A stretch of 64,000 nucleotides of DNA from Thermomucor indicae-seudaticae (GCA_000787465.1 JSYX01000001.1:124001-188000); one strand, 5' to 3'; positions 11,680-23,209 are shown, numbered from the stretch's first letter. The notes: a model not told the origin generated them from the sequence alone. Numbers and translations are program-made.

Positions 11680-12243
11680 TGTTCGTCTTCTCAAGCAGTG
11701 CCGAGTCGGTAATTTCATTATACCTTCACTTGTAGGCGTGGCAACTCAGGATACGGGTAACTCAAGATACTAATAACTATAGTCGTTTCAGGCTCCCGAT
11801 CTACAAACAAAGCTTCGGGCAGAAACTACAAAACACAAGGCTCGCGGAAACTGTATGGTACATGACAAGTATTTCATAACCTTTGCTTTCGATACTTGAC
11901 GTGATCACTATGAGGCCAAGCAAGCTAGGAACGATTGGTATAACAAATGAGAAAAGCTTGTGTTCAGCTGCGATCAAGTATAAGATGCCATCATATTCAG
12001 CATTGTTACTATACATACCAATACGTCTTGCTCTTGTTTTAGCCCAATAGATTAAGCTTACCTAATGGATACTGAAGTTTCATTGTATGATCTTATAGCA
12101 AGCAGCAGGGCGCATGTTGAATGTCAGAGACAGGATCAAAGACATTCGATCTGTTCCTGAACCTGAATATCCAAAAATCCGACTTCAGGGAAAAAGTGTC
12201 TGTGTGTGGGAAAAGACAAACGCGGTTCTCTTTTCTGCCAGCC

Positions 12244-12747
12244 ATGTCATCGATCGAAATTCGACCAGCTACTCCCGAGGATGTTCCTCTTATCCTGAGC
12301 TTCATTAAAGAGCTCGCCGAGTACGAAAGAGCTCCCGATGCAGTCACTGCAACCGAAGAACTGCTTCACAAGAATCTGTTTGGCCCAGAACGTCGTCATG
12401 CCGAAGTCATCATTGCTTCCTACCAAAAGTCACCGGACGCTCCCAAAGAACCTGCCGGCTTCGCTCTTTTCTTTCACAACTTTAGTACTTGGGTTGGTAA
12501 ACCGGGCCTCTATCTTGAAGACCTCTTCGTGCGTCCCCAGTTCCGCGGGGTGGGCATCGGCAAGAAGCTCTTGATTCAACTGGCTGCTTTGGCAAAGGAA
12601 CGCGACTGTGGTCGGTTTGAATGGGTCGTTCTGGACTGGAATGAACCATCGCGCAAGTTTTATGAATCCCTCGGTGCAGTTCCTTTGAAAGAATGGATCA
12701 TTCACCGTGTCGACGGAAAGGCCCTGGATGATCTGGCTGCCCTTTGA
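12244..12747 (+). CDS. GNAT acetyltransferase, SSAT / thialysine acetyltransferase type
   Basis: A GCN5-related N-acetyltransferase of the spermidine/spermine or thialysine N-acetyltransferase subgroup, transferring acetyl from acetyl-CoA to a small amine. Single exon, 167 residues, the size of the family. It opens MSSIEIRPATPEDVPLILSF, has the helical ELAEYERAPDAV segment typical of SSAT, the strand GLYLEDLFVRPQFRG, the acetyl-CoA pyrophosphate loop RGVGIGKKLL, and the C-terminal WVVLDWNEPSRKFYESLGA. The frame is open upstream from 12121, but 12244 is the start that matches the family. Which amine is acetylated cannot be told. Its stop faces that of the golgin gene 208 bp away. Confidence 0.92.
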   Translation: MSSIEIRPATPEDVPLILSFIKELAEYERAPDAVTATEELLHKNLFGPERRHAEVIIASYQKSPDAPKEPAGFALFFHNFSTWVGKPGLYLEDLFVRPQFRGVGIGKKLLIQLAALAKERDCGRFEWVVLDWNEPSRKFYESLGAVPLKEWIIHRVDGKALDDLAAL

Positions 12748-12955
12748 TCTCTCTCTATATTAATAATTCACCTCCCTCCCCATAAAGCAAGACCAGACAG
12801 TAATAGATATTGTGTTTTAGTATTCTGTTTTCCCATCGACCGCAAATACAGTCGGAACGTGTACAATACGTAAGTTTTACGGTATTATTATTATTGCATC
12901 TATGTCTGTAGAGTAACAAAAGAAATATGGGAAGAAGAGTACGGATATAATCGTT

Positions 12956-15877
12956 TTACAGGTTGTCGGGCATCGGTTTGCCCGCCATTGCACCAGAGTC
13001 TTCGTTCATGGTTGGCAAGCTGATAGCTTCGTGGTCATGGCGACATTCCCACAGACTCAGCTGATAAAGTGTCACGACTACCAGAAAATGTAAGAGCAAC
13101 GAGTAAATGATAAGAAAGTATCGCGACCACTTGTGAGAAAAGAGCATCCGTGTGAGATTATAGGTGAGCTTTTCTGCGGGATTCAGGGCGTTATAGCGAC
13201 GTGTCTCTTCCTGGTAAGCAAACTAAAGCTTTAGGACATGCATTGCCAAGTAGTGCTAGCTGACGACTTACCCTCTTATGAAATTGTACAAACGGATTCA
13301 TGTTCTCTTCATAAAGCTTTCCATACTTATCAGCAGTATCATCTCGCAAATTGTTCATTTTAAAAGAACTTTTGCGACCGTCCCGTTGTGGCAAGGAGGA
13401 TGACTCGGCAGCACCGGTCATGTTGACAGCAGTTGAGCGATTCTGTAGAGTTCATACTCCTAATCAGTACAGGATTCCTAACCTACGAAGTTTAGTTAAG
13501 GTTACCGTCAAGCCTGCGCTTTGCTCTTCTTTCCACACATGAATGAATCTCAGGCGCTCATACAATTTCAAGTTGTCGGTTTTCAAGGATTCAGCCTCGC
13601 TTTGCACGTCTTGCAACTTGGCTTGCAATGCTCTTATCTGTTCCTCAAGTTCGGTATTGCGTTGCCTGAACCGATCCCGCTGGTTCATCACAATAGGCAG
13701 GATACTCTTGTCGTCTTTATTATTTGCCACTGCGCTGCTAGCATCATAACTCACGCGTGGGGATCCGCCGCAGTCGGGCGTTCGAGCCTTGGTAGATTGC
13801 TCGGCTGCTGCTGCCAGGCTCGTCATGGATGCTGTACGTGTTAGTTCCTCAACAAACGCAGGCTTCTGTGTTCCCATACGAAGCAAATCCTCTTCCAGCT
13901 TCTGAACAAGCTGCGCCAATTCTTCGTTCTTTTGCTTCAACTCTTCGTACAATTGCGCTTTGCTTTTGAGCTCCTTTTCCGTCTCGGCGAACGACACTTT
14001 AAGCTGGGTATAGTCATTCTCGAGTCGCTTAGTCTTTTCCATAAGCTTCACTTCCAGGCTATCTCGAAGCTTGTCGTCTTCTCTGAGAACGTCCTCAGCA
14101 TCGAACCGATCATCATCGTCTCCAGTAGAAAATTCTACAAACTGTAATGCTGAATTAAAATGATTTGATAATACCACCATACAAAGCAGTAAGTTGTATA
14201 CCTTCATAATCTGCAATTCGCGTTTGATCTCGTCATAGTCGCTAAATTGTTCAAGCTTCTTCGACAGGTCATCCTTTTCCTCTGTCTATGACAAGTGAAC
14301 GGACTGTACAAGCATTTCGTCATGAACCTTCCTAGTCCTTACCAGTGTCTTCACCTCGGCGGATAATTCCTTGATTCTCTTCGACAATCGCGATTCTGTC
14401 TTTTGGAGGATATCTTTGTATGTCTCTACGTCCTTCATGAGTTTCGATAAGGCTGCATCTTGCTGCTGCTGAGTGTCCGCACTATCTGCACTGCAGGTTC
14501 ATGTAAGCCCAGAAGAACAAAGGCAACGACGCTGCTAGAGCCGCAGGCTTACTAACATGGTCTTTGATTCCGACGACTGACGGGTTGCTTCCAGTTCACT
14601 GCGAAGATCATTCTTGATAGACTCTCTGTTAGTACAAGTTTGGAAAAAACGCAATGATATGCCTCTTTTCTTACATTCTTTTTCTCGAGTTCGATAATTC
14701 TACCGTTCGCTCTTTCCAAATCCATCATGACAATATCCAGTTCAGCCAACTTGCCTACCACTTCTTCGTCTACGTTCACATGATTCAGATATAAACTCCA
14801 TTCGCCATACGACTAGAAGCACGTTGCTTTTTACCGTATTTCTGGTTATGATTCATTAGCTGTGCCTGTGCATCATCATGGGTATGTCTGAGCTCAGTCA
14901 ACTGATCTAATGCTTGGTTCAGTTGACGCTGCAATTCATGTTCACTAGCATTACGTTGGGTTTAATAAAACCATCTCGAATATCCTTTAAGCCACTTACT
15001 GCTCTTTGTAGGAACGAATTTTGTCGTTATATTGCGCTTTCATCTCTTCTTCCTTTTGCAGTAATATCTCTGCCCTTCTCTGGTCTGCCTATTGTCCTGA
15101 CCAATGTCACAACTTGGGTTCGGTGTACATTTCCCACATTTTAGGTCTGCACTAACCGATGCTTCAAGCTCGGATATCTTTAGTCGCAATCCGGCATTGA
15201 TTTCCTCCACAGCCTGCAAACGAGAAGCTTGTTGGCGTGCGTTCTCCAGTTCTTGTCGAAGGCTTTCATTTTCGCACTTGATCGACTCGTAATCAATGAC
15301 TTTCGAACTTTGATCCTAAGTACAAGTTTTTGTTACTGCTTGCTATTACAGACCGTAGAGGTTGGGGTGAGTGCCCTACGACAGCTGCTTCGAAAAGAGG
15401 TGCAGGATCCGGTGCATCCGCAAGGATCTTGTAGAGCGTTAAAAATGCGTTTTCTGCGTATTTTGTTCGCTTTGTAATATTGTCTATTTCAGACTGATAA
15501 CCTTTTATTTTATTTTGGTTGGCACATCTGTCATATTCCTGTATCTCTGGCTGTACCTTTCAATAGCGTTTTAAACTGTTGCAGCTTCTCTTCGTCGGGC
15601 AACTTTTTGAATTCTACAACAGAACAAATGCTTTACAAGTTGGTGAATCTCAGATGGGACAATGGTAAACGCTGTACTGCCGTCTGGTAAATTTCCGGCT
15701 CTCGTTACCTCTTGTCTGCTCAGCAAGCTTCTTTCGGGATACAAGACCATCCTTTTGGTTTTCCACAATGTTTAAGCCTTGTTGATCAAGTTGCCGCTGA
15801 AGTCCTGGTAATCCCACTCCCTTCCAAAACTGTATAGCCGATGAAAAGTTGCCATGAATGTCCGTCGTAGCCGACAT
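12956..15877 (-). CDS. COY1: Golgin CASP/Coy1, coiled-coil Golgi membrane protein
   Basis: CASP/Coy1 is a tail-anchored golgin of intra-Golgi transport. The N-terminus MSATTDIHGNFSSAIQFWKG begins at 15877 and continues with LPGLQRQLDQQGLNIVENQK and, after an intron, KKLPDEEKLQQFKTLL. The central exons are almost entirely coiled coil (Glu, Lys, Gln and Leu rich; 13460-15300). The family-specific C-terminal block follows: MNQRDRFRQRNTELEEQIRA, then DNLKLYERLRFIHVW, then YGKLYEENMNPFVQFHKR, ending with the membrane anchor YFLIIYSLLLHFLVVVTLYQ and a short tail. About ten exons. The gene is complete. Confidence 0.93.
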
Positions 15878-16037
15878 GTTTGCTGAATGACTGACAGGAT
15901 TCCGCGATCCTGCCGCGAAGACTCCCAAAATTGGGCAGACTTGTCTGAGCGCGAAATGGCGCTGTGCATTACGGTGCCAGCCAACGATCCAGGGCGCCCT
16001 GTCTTCCTCAGTGTTCCCCTCAACCGCCTAGACCGTA

Positions 16038-16929
16038 ATGCCTAGAAGAAGAAAACGTTCCCGTGAATTGATCCAGTTCATAGAGTTTATTGAAGAAGTC
16101 TCGAACTTTGCCCCCAGTGAGAGTGATGTAGGATATCGTGTAACGGGCCGAGTCGACGTATGCTTGACGCGCTAATAAAGTGCTATAGTCTCAACAGACT
16201 GCGACCCAATCGTCTCAAAACTCTGCTGCGCAGACGGCATCCGCTCCGCGGCCTGAGGGTCTTGGCGCCCAGTACGAGAGCAATGGCATCGATTTAGATC
16301 GCCTCATTCTCATTGAAACCGACTGTCATGACCCTTTCGAGAAGGAGAGGAGAGAGAAGGAGCAAGCTTGGCAAACTGTGGCTGACAACGTGAATAAAGC
16401 GAATAAGATACTATTAATTATGGAGCAGTTCGACCCATCACAGCGCGCTACGCGTGCGATCGTTTCATTACATTGATGATTGAGGAGGCTGAAAGGGAGG
16501 AAAAGGATTCACGGACATATGGCGACCACGGCGAGGCAGAGACTGAGAAGGAGATTATGCAGGCCGAGCTCTTGTCCAAGGTAAATTCAAATGAATGGGA
16601 GGGCTTTTGGTAAAGTAGACATCTGACGCTCTATGAGTTCGATTAGCTCTGGAGCTTCAGAGCAGACTTGGACGTGCAGCGCATGGACAGGGATGAAGAC
16701 GCGCGGTGCCGCGTCGAAGCAGAGAGAATTAATTGATGCTGCTATGGGTAGACGTCGTCGCACTAGGACTCGGCGAAGAGCACCACCCGCCGCCGCCGCC
16801 GACGAGGTCGGCACTGATGAAGCTGGGACCGCGTACAACGTGAGGCCCGTCGTGACTCGCAGGGCGAGGCTCAACTGGACGATGTTCGTGCCTGACGGGA
16901 ACAGTTGGAGTTCCCTGTATCAAGAATAG
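16038..16929 (+). pseudogene. decayed orphan ORF in a GC-richer block
   Basis: The block opens with ATG at 16038 (MPRRRKRSRELIQFIEFIEE). After a 31 bp intron-like gap (16157-16187) it continues with a frame containing GIDLDRLILIETDCHDPFEK and REKEQAWQTVADNVNKAN. The frame stops at about 16478, yet the +1 frame immediately continues an acidic, helical sequence (MIEEAEREEKDSRTYGDHGE) to about 16580, and a further exon-like stretch (LWSFRADLDVQRMDRDEDAR) ends in a stop near 16735. This looks like a gene broken by a frameshift and stops, or one with more introns than I can place. The composition is clearly more GC-rich than flanking DNA. The family is not recognised; transposon origin is an inference. 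Confidence 0.4.
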
Positions 16930-18830
16930 GTCGAATGTGCAGAAGCTTATATTGTTTTTGTAGAAAGGATTTTAATCGGTGGCTGTTAACTTGCAGCCTA
17001 AAATAGATTGTACAGTAGACGTCTATGAGGTATGCTGAAAGCTGTTGAAACTGTTCTTCTGAACTTATACGACGAAGGAGAAGAGTTGGCGCGCGCGGCC
17101 ACTTCATTGGGCCAAAAGTGTTTACTGTGAAAAACGGTTTTTCCAATGCGCTTGCCAAGGGTGAGGACGGCGCAGGCGATAATGATCTGGTCGTCGAGCA
17201 GGAGGTGGTCTTGCGCAGCGAGGCGGGACGACGGTTGGAGAGACAGGTTCGCGTATGAGAGGGGAGAGGGATGCTGAAAGAACCGGCGAACGACCGTATA
17301 TCAGATGAGTCGTTTCTGATTGCATGCCATAAGACATGTTCATCATCTCCTACTCCTCCACATAAGGCCGCCGGAAATTTGTCAGGGCAAAGGGAATGTA
17401 AACGTTCCATACAGGATAGCTTGTGATGGTAGAAGTGCCATAAGAATCTAGAGAACCTTAGAGGCAGAAGCTGGAGCAAAGAATTGCGGACCCTCTCAAG
17501 GCGATCCATAGCCAAATTGTAAATATTGTATAGCAGACTCGAGCGATCGAGACAGAAGGTGTCGCAATGGAAAGGTTGGCGCGATACCTGTTAAACTGCA
17601 ATGACACTAACCTTACGTGAATTAGATATTTTCAATTTTATGCCAAACCAACGTTTTCAGAGCAAAAAGGAACAATTAGTCTCGAAATTTGCCCTACGTA
17701 GAGCATCGAATATTAAGAAGGCTGTCATATGGTGGGAGGTGATCTGTATAGAGCAATTACAGCATCACGGTTCTCCCGTTTGCTTTCCATGGATGAGGCA
17801 AAGAGACAACAATGACAAGGCGAAGACTGTTCTTATAGACGTTTTATGAGTTCTCGTTATCAGTTTTTGATCACTTCCAGATTGGCTTGCCATCCTACCG
17901 GATGTTCTAACGCAAACCAAAGAGCGTTCACAGGTATCTCCGTGCTTTACCTGGTTTCTACTAAGCTGTTAGGTCAGCTTATGTGATTCTCTAGTATGAC
18001 TAGTTGCTTCATGAGAGAAATGGCTGTAGAAATCCATATTCGAAGAGAGTATACTCAGGGTAAAAAAGCAGGGTCCGCCTCATCTTTCTCCTGCTGCTTA
18101 ATTCCTGGTCTGCGTCTTTATCATGAAATCGTCTTTCAAAACACTGCAATATCTGTATACCGTCTGTCAAGACTTGTCAGAGAACGGCGCATCCGATTTA
18201 TAGCACGAAATATACTTTGAACACTTTTTCCAATTCGTTTTGCCTGGAGGACCTACTCACTTGTACGTTTCTGCAAAAACTTGCTAGGATATATGGACTT
18301 TATACACAATATAGGAAGCTGCTGCTGAATTCCACTCAAGCTATCGCCACGTCGATGAGCAAGCGTTCTCGTGGTTATTGTTATGCATTCCATGTTAGCC
18401 CTTGCGCTGTTCTTGCGTTTATATTTCCTGATGCACGCTGCGCCCTTTGCTATTTAACTTCCTCCTCTAGATCAATACGGTACTTAGTGTTTGCAATGAT
18501 CAACTATATTGACTGCACGGATTCCTTGGAAGATGCTTTAATCCAATGTTTTCGCGAGCATGACAGCTACAGAGGATTCTGGCGCTTTAATGAATGACTT
18601 GGAAAGAGAGTGGTTCATTTCCTTTTTGCGTGCGTTCGTGTTACCCAAACGGAGAATGGATCGGCTTGTACTTCCCTGCGCTGAATATCTCTCGCGTGTT
18701 CCCCTTGATTGCTCTTCTTTTTTTTAAAAGAACCAAGCACTCGACTAGCTACTTCCTTTCCATTTCCTTCTGACATCTTTGCTTCTCTGAACACTCCTTC
18801 TCTTTCGCAAAAACCTAATTCAGCAGAAAC
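16930..18830. other. interval with no confident gene
   Basis: From 16.9 to 17.5 kb the GC-rich block continues with long open frames on both strands (minus 16871-17515, 214 residues; plus segments around KNGFSNALAKGEDGAGDND), none recognised. From 17.5 to 18.8 kb the sequence returns to AT-rich composition. An open frame at 18217-18597 has no start context or domain. A pyrimidine-rich tract at 18700-18810 precedes the septin gene. Confidence 0.35.
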
Positions 18831-20804
18831 ATGGCACACGTAAGTAACGGACCATGTTTGCGGCATTGATTTATGGCAGACCCAACACGGCCCTCAGATG
18901 AAGAGCGACATGTTACGTTGAGACAGACATTAAACCGTCATCTCTATCTCTAGAGACTTGGTGGTCGCAGAAAGAACGTCAAGAAGGGTTTCCAATTTAC
19001 CCTGATGGTTGTCGGTAAGGCTGCAATAGTACTTCATGTTTGCCCTTTCATGAGAAACTGAGAACAGGCTCTATTGTTCAGGCGCTTCTGGAACGGGTCG
19101 CACAACCTTTGTAAACACCCTTTGCAACTCTAACGTCCTTGCCAAGAAGGTCTGTGACAATCCTGAAGAAGCTCATAATGAAGCTGGAATCACCATCAAA
19201 CCAGTCTCTGTTGGTAAGTCTGACAGTCATCTATTCAAATTCGATCGGAATGCTGACGATCCATTCTCTATAGAACTTGATGAGGATGGCGTCAGGTATG
19301 TTTCCCTTCTGTAGACTATGGGGGCACCTAGTCAGGGGGAGGGGTTGTGTTGAACAAAAAGCGGAGGAGGCACGACTGACTTAGGGGTGATTTATTTTCT
19401 ATTTCAAACGACTCCTTACACTAAACAAACACCCATGATAGAATCTCTCTGACTATTGTCGACACACCTGGCTTTGGTGACAATATCGACAACGAACGAT
19501 GGTAAGCGAATTGTGTCTGCTTTTCCCCTGGGTAATACTTACCTTTGCTTTCCACGTATGTAGCTTCCAAGAAATTGTTGGTTACCTTGAGAGACAATAC
19601 GACGATATTCTCGCCGAGGAATCTCGAATTAAGCGTAACCCAAGATTCCGTGATAACCGTGTCCATGCACTTCTTTACTTTATTGCGCCAACGGGTCATG
19701 CGTAAGTCACATTCCATATTTTCTTCTTAAGGCGTGGCTAATTGACCTGCATGCATAGTCTGCGCGAAATTGACATTGAGTTGATGCGTCGGTTAAGTCC
19801 TCGTGTCAACGTTATTCCTGTTATTGGTCGTGCGGATTCCCTTACGCCTCAAGAACTCAAAGACTTCAAGAGACGGGTTTGTAACAAGTTTTTTTCCTAG
19901 ATAAAGGTGGATTTCTCACTTTAAATAATAGATCATGGAGGATATCGAACACTACAACATTCCGATCTACAACTTCCCTTACGATGTCGAAGAGGACGAT
20001 GAAGATACCATCGAAGAGAACAGCGAACTTAGGGTAACGACAAATATAGCAGCATTACCCAGTTTTCTTGGTAGCGGATTTCTTACAGTTTGTCTTTAGG
20101 CATTGCTGCCATTCGCTATTATCGGCAGTGACGAGGAAATTGTTGTGAATGGTCGCACTGTTCGTGGCCGCCAGTATCCGTGGGGTGCCGTTGAAGGTTA
20201 GCTGTTCTTAAAACAAAGTATCATTATTGATAGAGTGCCTAACGATATCATTTAGTCGATAACCCTCAGCACTCAGACTTTGCTCGCTTGCGATCGGCAT
20301 TGTTGAGGTACGCCGTCACAACGTCTATCTCAGCCATAGTCCCAGTTACTAATTGTCGATGCGTAATAGCTCTCACTTGCAGGACCTCAAAGAAATCACA
20401 CACGACTTCTTATACGAGAACTACCGTACAGAGAAGCTTAGCCGTACAGTAAATGGCGGCGATGCTGAGTAAGTCGCGTAACTTGACAACGAAGACTCTG
20501 GTTCAGTTTCACGAATCCCTGCGTTTGTTTTATTATCCAGGGATGCTTCATTGAACGCCGAAGACATGGCTAGTCAGAGCGTACGCTTGAAGGAGGAGCA
20601 GCTCAGAAAGGAAGAAGAGAAGGTAAGAACTAACGTGCGTTCGTGATGCGTTGAGCACTTTGATTTAACACGTAACAGCTCCGCGAAATTGAATTAAAGG
20701 TTCAACGTGAGATCCAAGAAAAGCGGGCAGAGCTGCTAAGCAAGGAAGAAGCGTTGCGCAACCTTGAAGCCAGATTGGCTCAAGCGCAACTGGCTGATGC
20801 TTAA
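18831..20804 (+). CDS. CDC11: Septin, Cdc11-type
   Basis: Septins are filament-forming GTP-binding proteins at septa and hyphal sites. The first exon is only nine bases (MAH, 18831-18839), followed by GT, and the second starts [21 protein letters not shown]. The G1 loop reads [15 protein letters not shown], with Arg in place of the P-loop Lys as in yeast Cdc11 (GxxGxGRST). G3 is DTPGFGDN and the G4 region is VIGRADSLT. The septin-unique element contains YPWGAVEVDN and [20 protein letters not shown]. The C-terminus is a coiled coil starting [20 protein letters not shown] and ending [16 protein letters not shown]. The segments [18 protein letters not shown] and [18 protein letters not shown] are closest to Cdc11 rather than Cdc3, Cdc10 or Cdc12. 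About eleven exons. Confidence 0.94.
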
Positions 20805-21044
20805 TTGTTGAAAAATACTAGTATATCGTAGTCTCTCTATCTATAACCCTTTCCTCTTCCTTTCTCTTGGTTCCTTTTTTATTATTTTCGCAAGATTTAT
20901 TATATAAACTCCAGATTTTCTGTGCTTTTCTAATGGTTTTCACTAAACGTTGATGGCCACTATCTCCTTCCAGATGTGGAGGATTGTGTATGTATAGGTT
21001 GCATACGCATTTATTGTGCGACTGCTGGATATGAATGATGCAGA

Positions 21045-22950
21045 CTATAGCACAAACAGAGAACATACAGTGCCCGTGCGATATATCCATATGTGATAAA
21101 TCGGCGTTCTCAATACACCGATCCACTTCTGCAAGCACGGATTTGCTTTTTCCAGGCATATGTCCACTTGATGTAACGATATCAAGTTTCTTATCGCGCT
21201 ATGCTGTTCGGCCTGCGCCCAGCGACGCACAGCTTGCCATTTGTTCGTGCCCTGTTTCAGGTTCATGAACCAGGAGTGCCAGGCGTCCTTGTCGTTCGTG
21301 TAGCTCTTGCAGCATCTGAACGCGGCATGATTGTATCTAAGCGGCTTGATGCACTGCTGTCGTCGTGCTTCTGAATTCGCTGGGCCGCTGGCGCAGCCGT
21401 AGCGAGCCCAGTTCACTTGTTGGGCCTGTAATGCTGTTGTGGAGTCGAAATGATGCTGTCTCACTTCTCTTGAAATGGACTTCCGTACTCGTTCTGTATA
21501 TGTAAGCATTAGGCTTTAGGTGTCGGTTAAAATTGTTCATCATTGCTACTCACCGGAAGCCTCTGAGCTTTGCTGGGAGAATACCTCCTGCCGGGCATGG
21601 ACTAGCCTTTGCAGGAGGTCTGTAGCTCGCTCTTTCCTTCGCAAGAGATCAACCATGGCCTCCGCGAATTCACGTGTCCCAGGGCGCAACCATCTCTGGT
21701 ATAAAGGAGTTCCAGACAGCTTTCTAGCAGGAGGATGGTACGGGCACAGGTAAGAAACATTAAACGCATTACTGTTGTTGAACCAGGGCCATACGAGGCA
21801 AAGCCCGGATCGAGGTGTGAAATAACGACTGCCCAGCAGTTCGGGTTTGGTTCGTCATTTTCCGGCGCTTTTTCATAGTCGTAGTCTGTGTCGTAATTGG
21901 CAATAAATATGTCCCCGACCTTCAGCATGTACTCCTCACTGGATAACGAGGACCTTTTCAACAATATCTTAGTCGAAAGCAAAAAGATGAACTGACAAGA
22001 GAGATGTACTTACACGCCATGGAAATTTGATATAGCAACAGCAGCCGCTGCGTACCCCATCGTGGCTATGACCAGGGAGCGGAGGGTTCGTATGACGTGC
22101 GCAGCTGCCAGGATATGCAAAATCAACAAGATGATGATGCAAATGATACAGTGGTCCCTCGATTTTTCCGCCGCGGATTGGCCTCCAAAGCAACCGGAAA
22201 AACGTGAGGGCGGAAAAAGATCAAGGGAGTTACACATGTAAGTGTTCAGCGGATTGAGGGACCACTGTAATCCATAGATCCAAAAATGACAGCGCAGCTG
22301 TATTCACTGGAGACTGAATTATGGCGCTGATCATGGATTGCGCAAGGGCGCCAGCTCGCGAACCCTCAAAATAACCGCGGCGCATGGAGGCATCTTGCTG
22401 GGTCATATCCTTCCCGAACAGTGTGAGCGGCGCGTAGCCATTGATGAAGGCAGAGGCAAAAGGGGCCGCTTGCCGTGCCAAGAATTCAAGAAACCTGGGT
22501 ATAAGCCAACAGGCGGTTCTGCTATGACTGGTACCCATCTGTCCATGAAGCTGGCGATAGATTCCTGCTATCGTTTGCCTGAGGTTGATGATATGCGTTG
22601 TCGCCACCTCTTGGTTGATCCTCTGTAACGGATTCCGTACAGCGCCAGGTGTTCCCTGCTGAGGACGTCGAGAAAGGTAGCTAATTGCCCGTCGTAGATC
22701 GAGTTGCAGTATGCGTTGCATATCTTCTTCGAAGGGCACATACGGTCTGTAAGATCTTCTTGGCTGAGAGTCGAGCAGGACAGGTCTATCAAACAAGTGA
22801 ATCTGAACTTTCTCGATGCTATCGACAGCTTGTACAGCTTGTTGATATTGATCCTCGTTTGATGTAGGTGGCATATCAAGGCGAGGCAGACTGTAAACGC
22901 GGAATTCTGCGCCTTGGTCAAGTCGGAGGATCTCGAAAACGCAGAACGTT
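21045..22950 (-). pseudogene. orphan multi-exon gene inside the TIR element, split by a MITE
   Basis: An exon starting after an acceptor near 22950 encodes EILRLDQGAEFRVYSLPRLD, then MPPTSNEDQYQQAVQAVDSI, PRRSYRPYVPFEEDMQRILQ and a helical region to LSFLDLW. The nested MITE interrupts it at 22268. Past the MITE, the same frame resumes with a hydrophobic membrane-like segment (CIIILLILHILAAAHVIRTL, then YAAAAVAISNFHG). After an intron it continues with EEYMLKVGDIFIANYDTDYD and NPNCWAVVISHLDPGFAS, then an exon with EFAEAMVDLLRRKERATDLL, and a last exon with ALQAQQVNWARYGCASGP. The last frame runs through the left TIR to a stop at 21045, just outside the element. The family is unknown to me; a transposase is not apparent. 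The true first exon was not found. Confidence 0.45.
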
Positions 22951-23100
22951 CTAAGTCATCCTCAAGCCGGCCGGCAGGCGTATTCTTCTTGGAACATCCA
23001 ACGTATCGAATGGACATCTTTTGCTTCAGCTCCTTGTTCTTGATATGACTATCGCATTTTTTCGTCACTGACCGTATCTCTATATATCGCGCGGGTACTG
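21068..23100. mobile_element. 2,033 bp TIR DNA transposon (TA target site) carrying a non-transposase gene
   Basis: The left terminus at 21068 reads CAGTGCCCGTGCGATATAT and the right terminus ending at 23100, in reverse complement, reads CAGTACCCGCGCGATATAT. Each end is flanked by TA (21066-21067 and 23101-23102). That is the signature of Tc1/mariner/pogo-type insertion with TA duplication. About 120 bp of the left end and 60 bp of the right end also match the short element at 48159-48334. The interior carries a multi-exon minus-strand gene with no visible DDE motif, and a second, nested element at 22149-22267. Confidence 0.75.
22149..22267. mobile_element. 119 bp MITE, TA target site, nested in the larger element
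   Basis: The ends are CAGTGGTCCCTCGATTTTTC at 22149 and, in reverse complement from 22267, CAGTGGTCCCTCAATCCGCTG. TA flanks both sides (22147-22148 and 22268-22269). There is no coding capacity. Deleting the element with one TA joins the two halves of the host ORF in the same frame. Confidence 0.85.
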
Positions 23101-23209
23101 TAGCTATAATTCCAAGTTCGCACTATTTCGTATAATGCGCATTGTGAGTCAGGGAAAAGGCGGTTGCCTAAAAAGTCGAACAAAAGAAGTTCGTCCCTCA
23201 AATTGAGCG

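Larger units (their letters stand above)
9940..11790. mobile_element. fold-back / inverted-repeat transposable element, class unknown
   Basis: Two copies of a ~190 bp sequence lie in opposite orientation (10113-10300 and 11491-11679), at roughly 85 percent identity by eye. Outside each arm are short degenerate repeats around GGTAATCCTGAGTTACC. On the left they occur several times at 9950-10025, and on the right once or twice in reverse at 11735-11780. Between the arms lie a 118-residue ORF and a 55-residue ORF that I do not recognise. I could not find target-site duplications, so the outer limits are approximate. The overall shape is that of a DNA transposon or a fold-back element, but no transposase domain is visible. 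Confidence 0.6.

Noticed and set aside
13521..13844. plus-strand ORFs across the golgin gene
   Set aside because: They are antisense to coiled-coil exons with strong similarity to CASP/Coy1.
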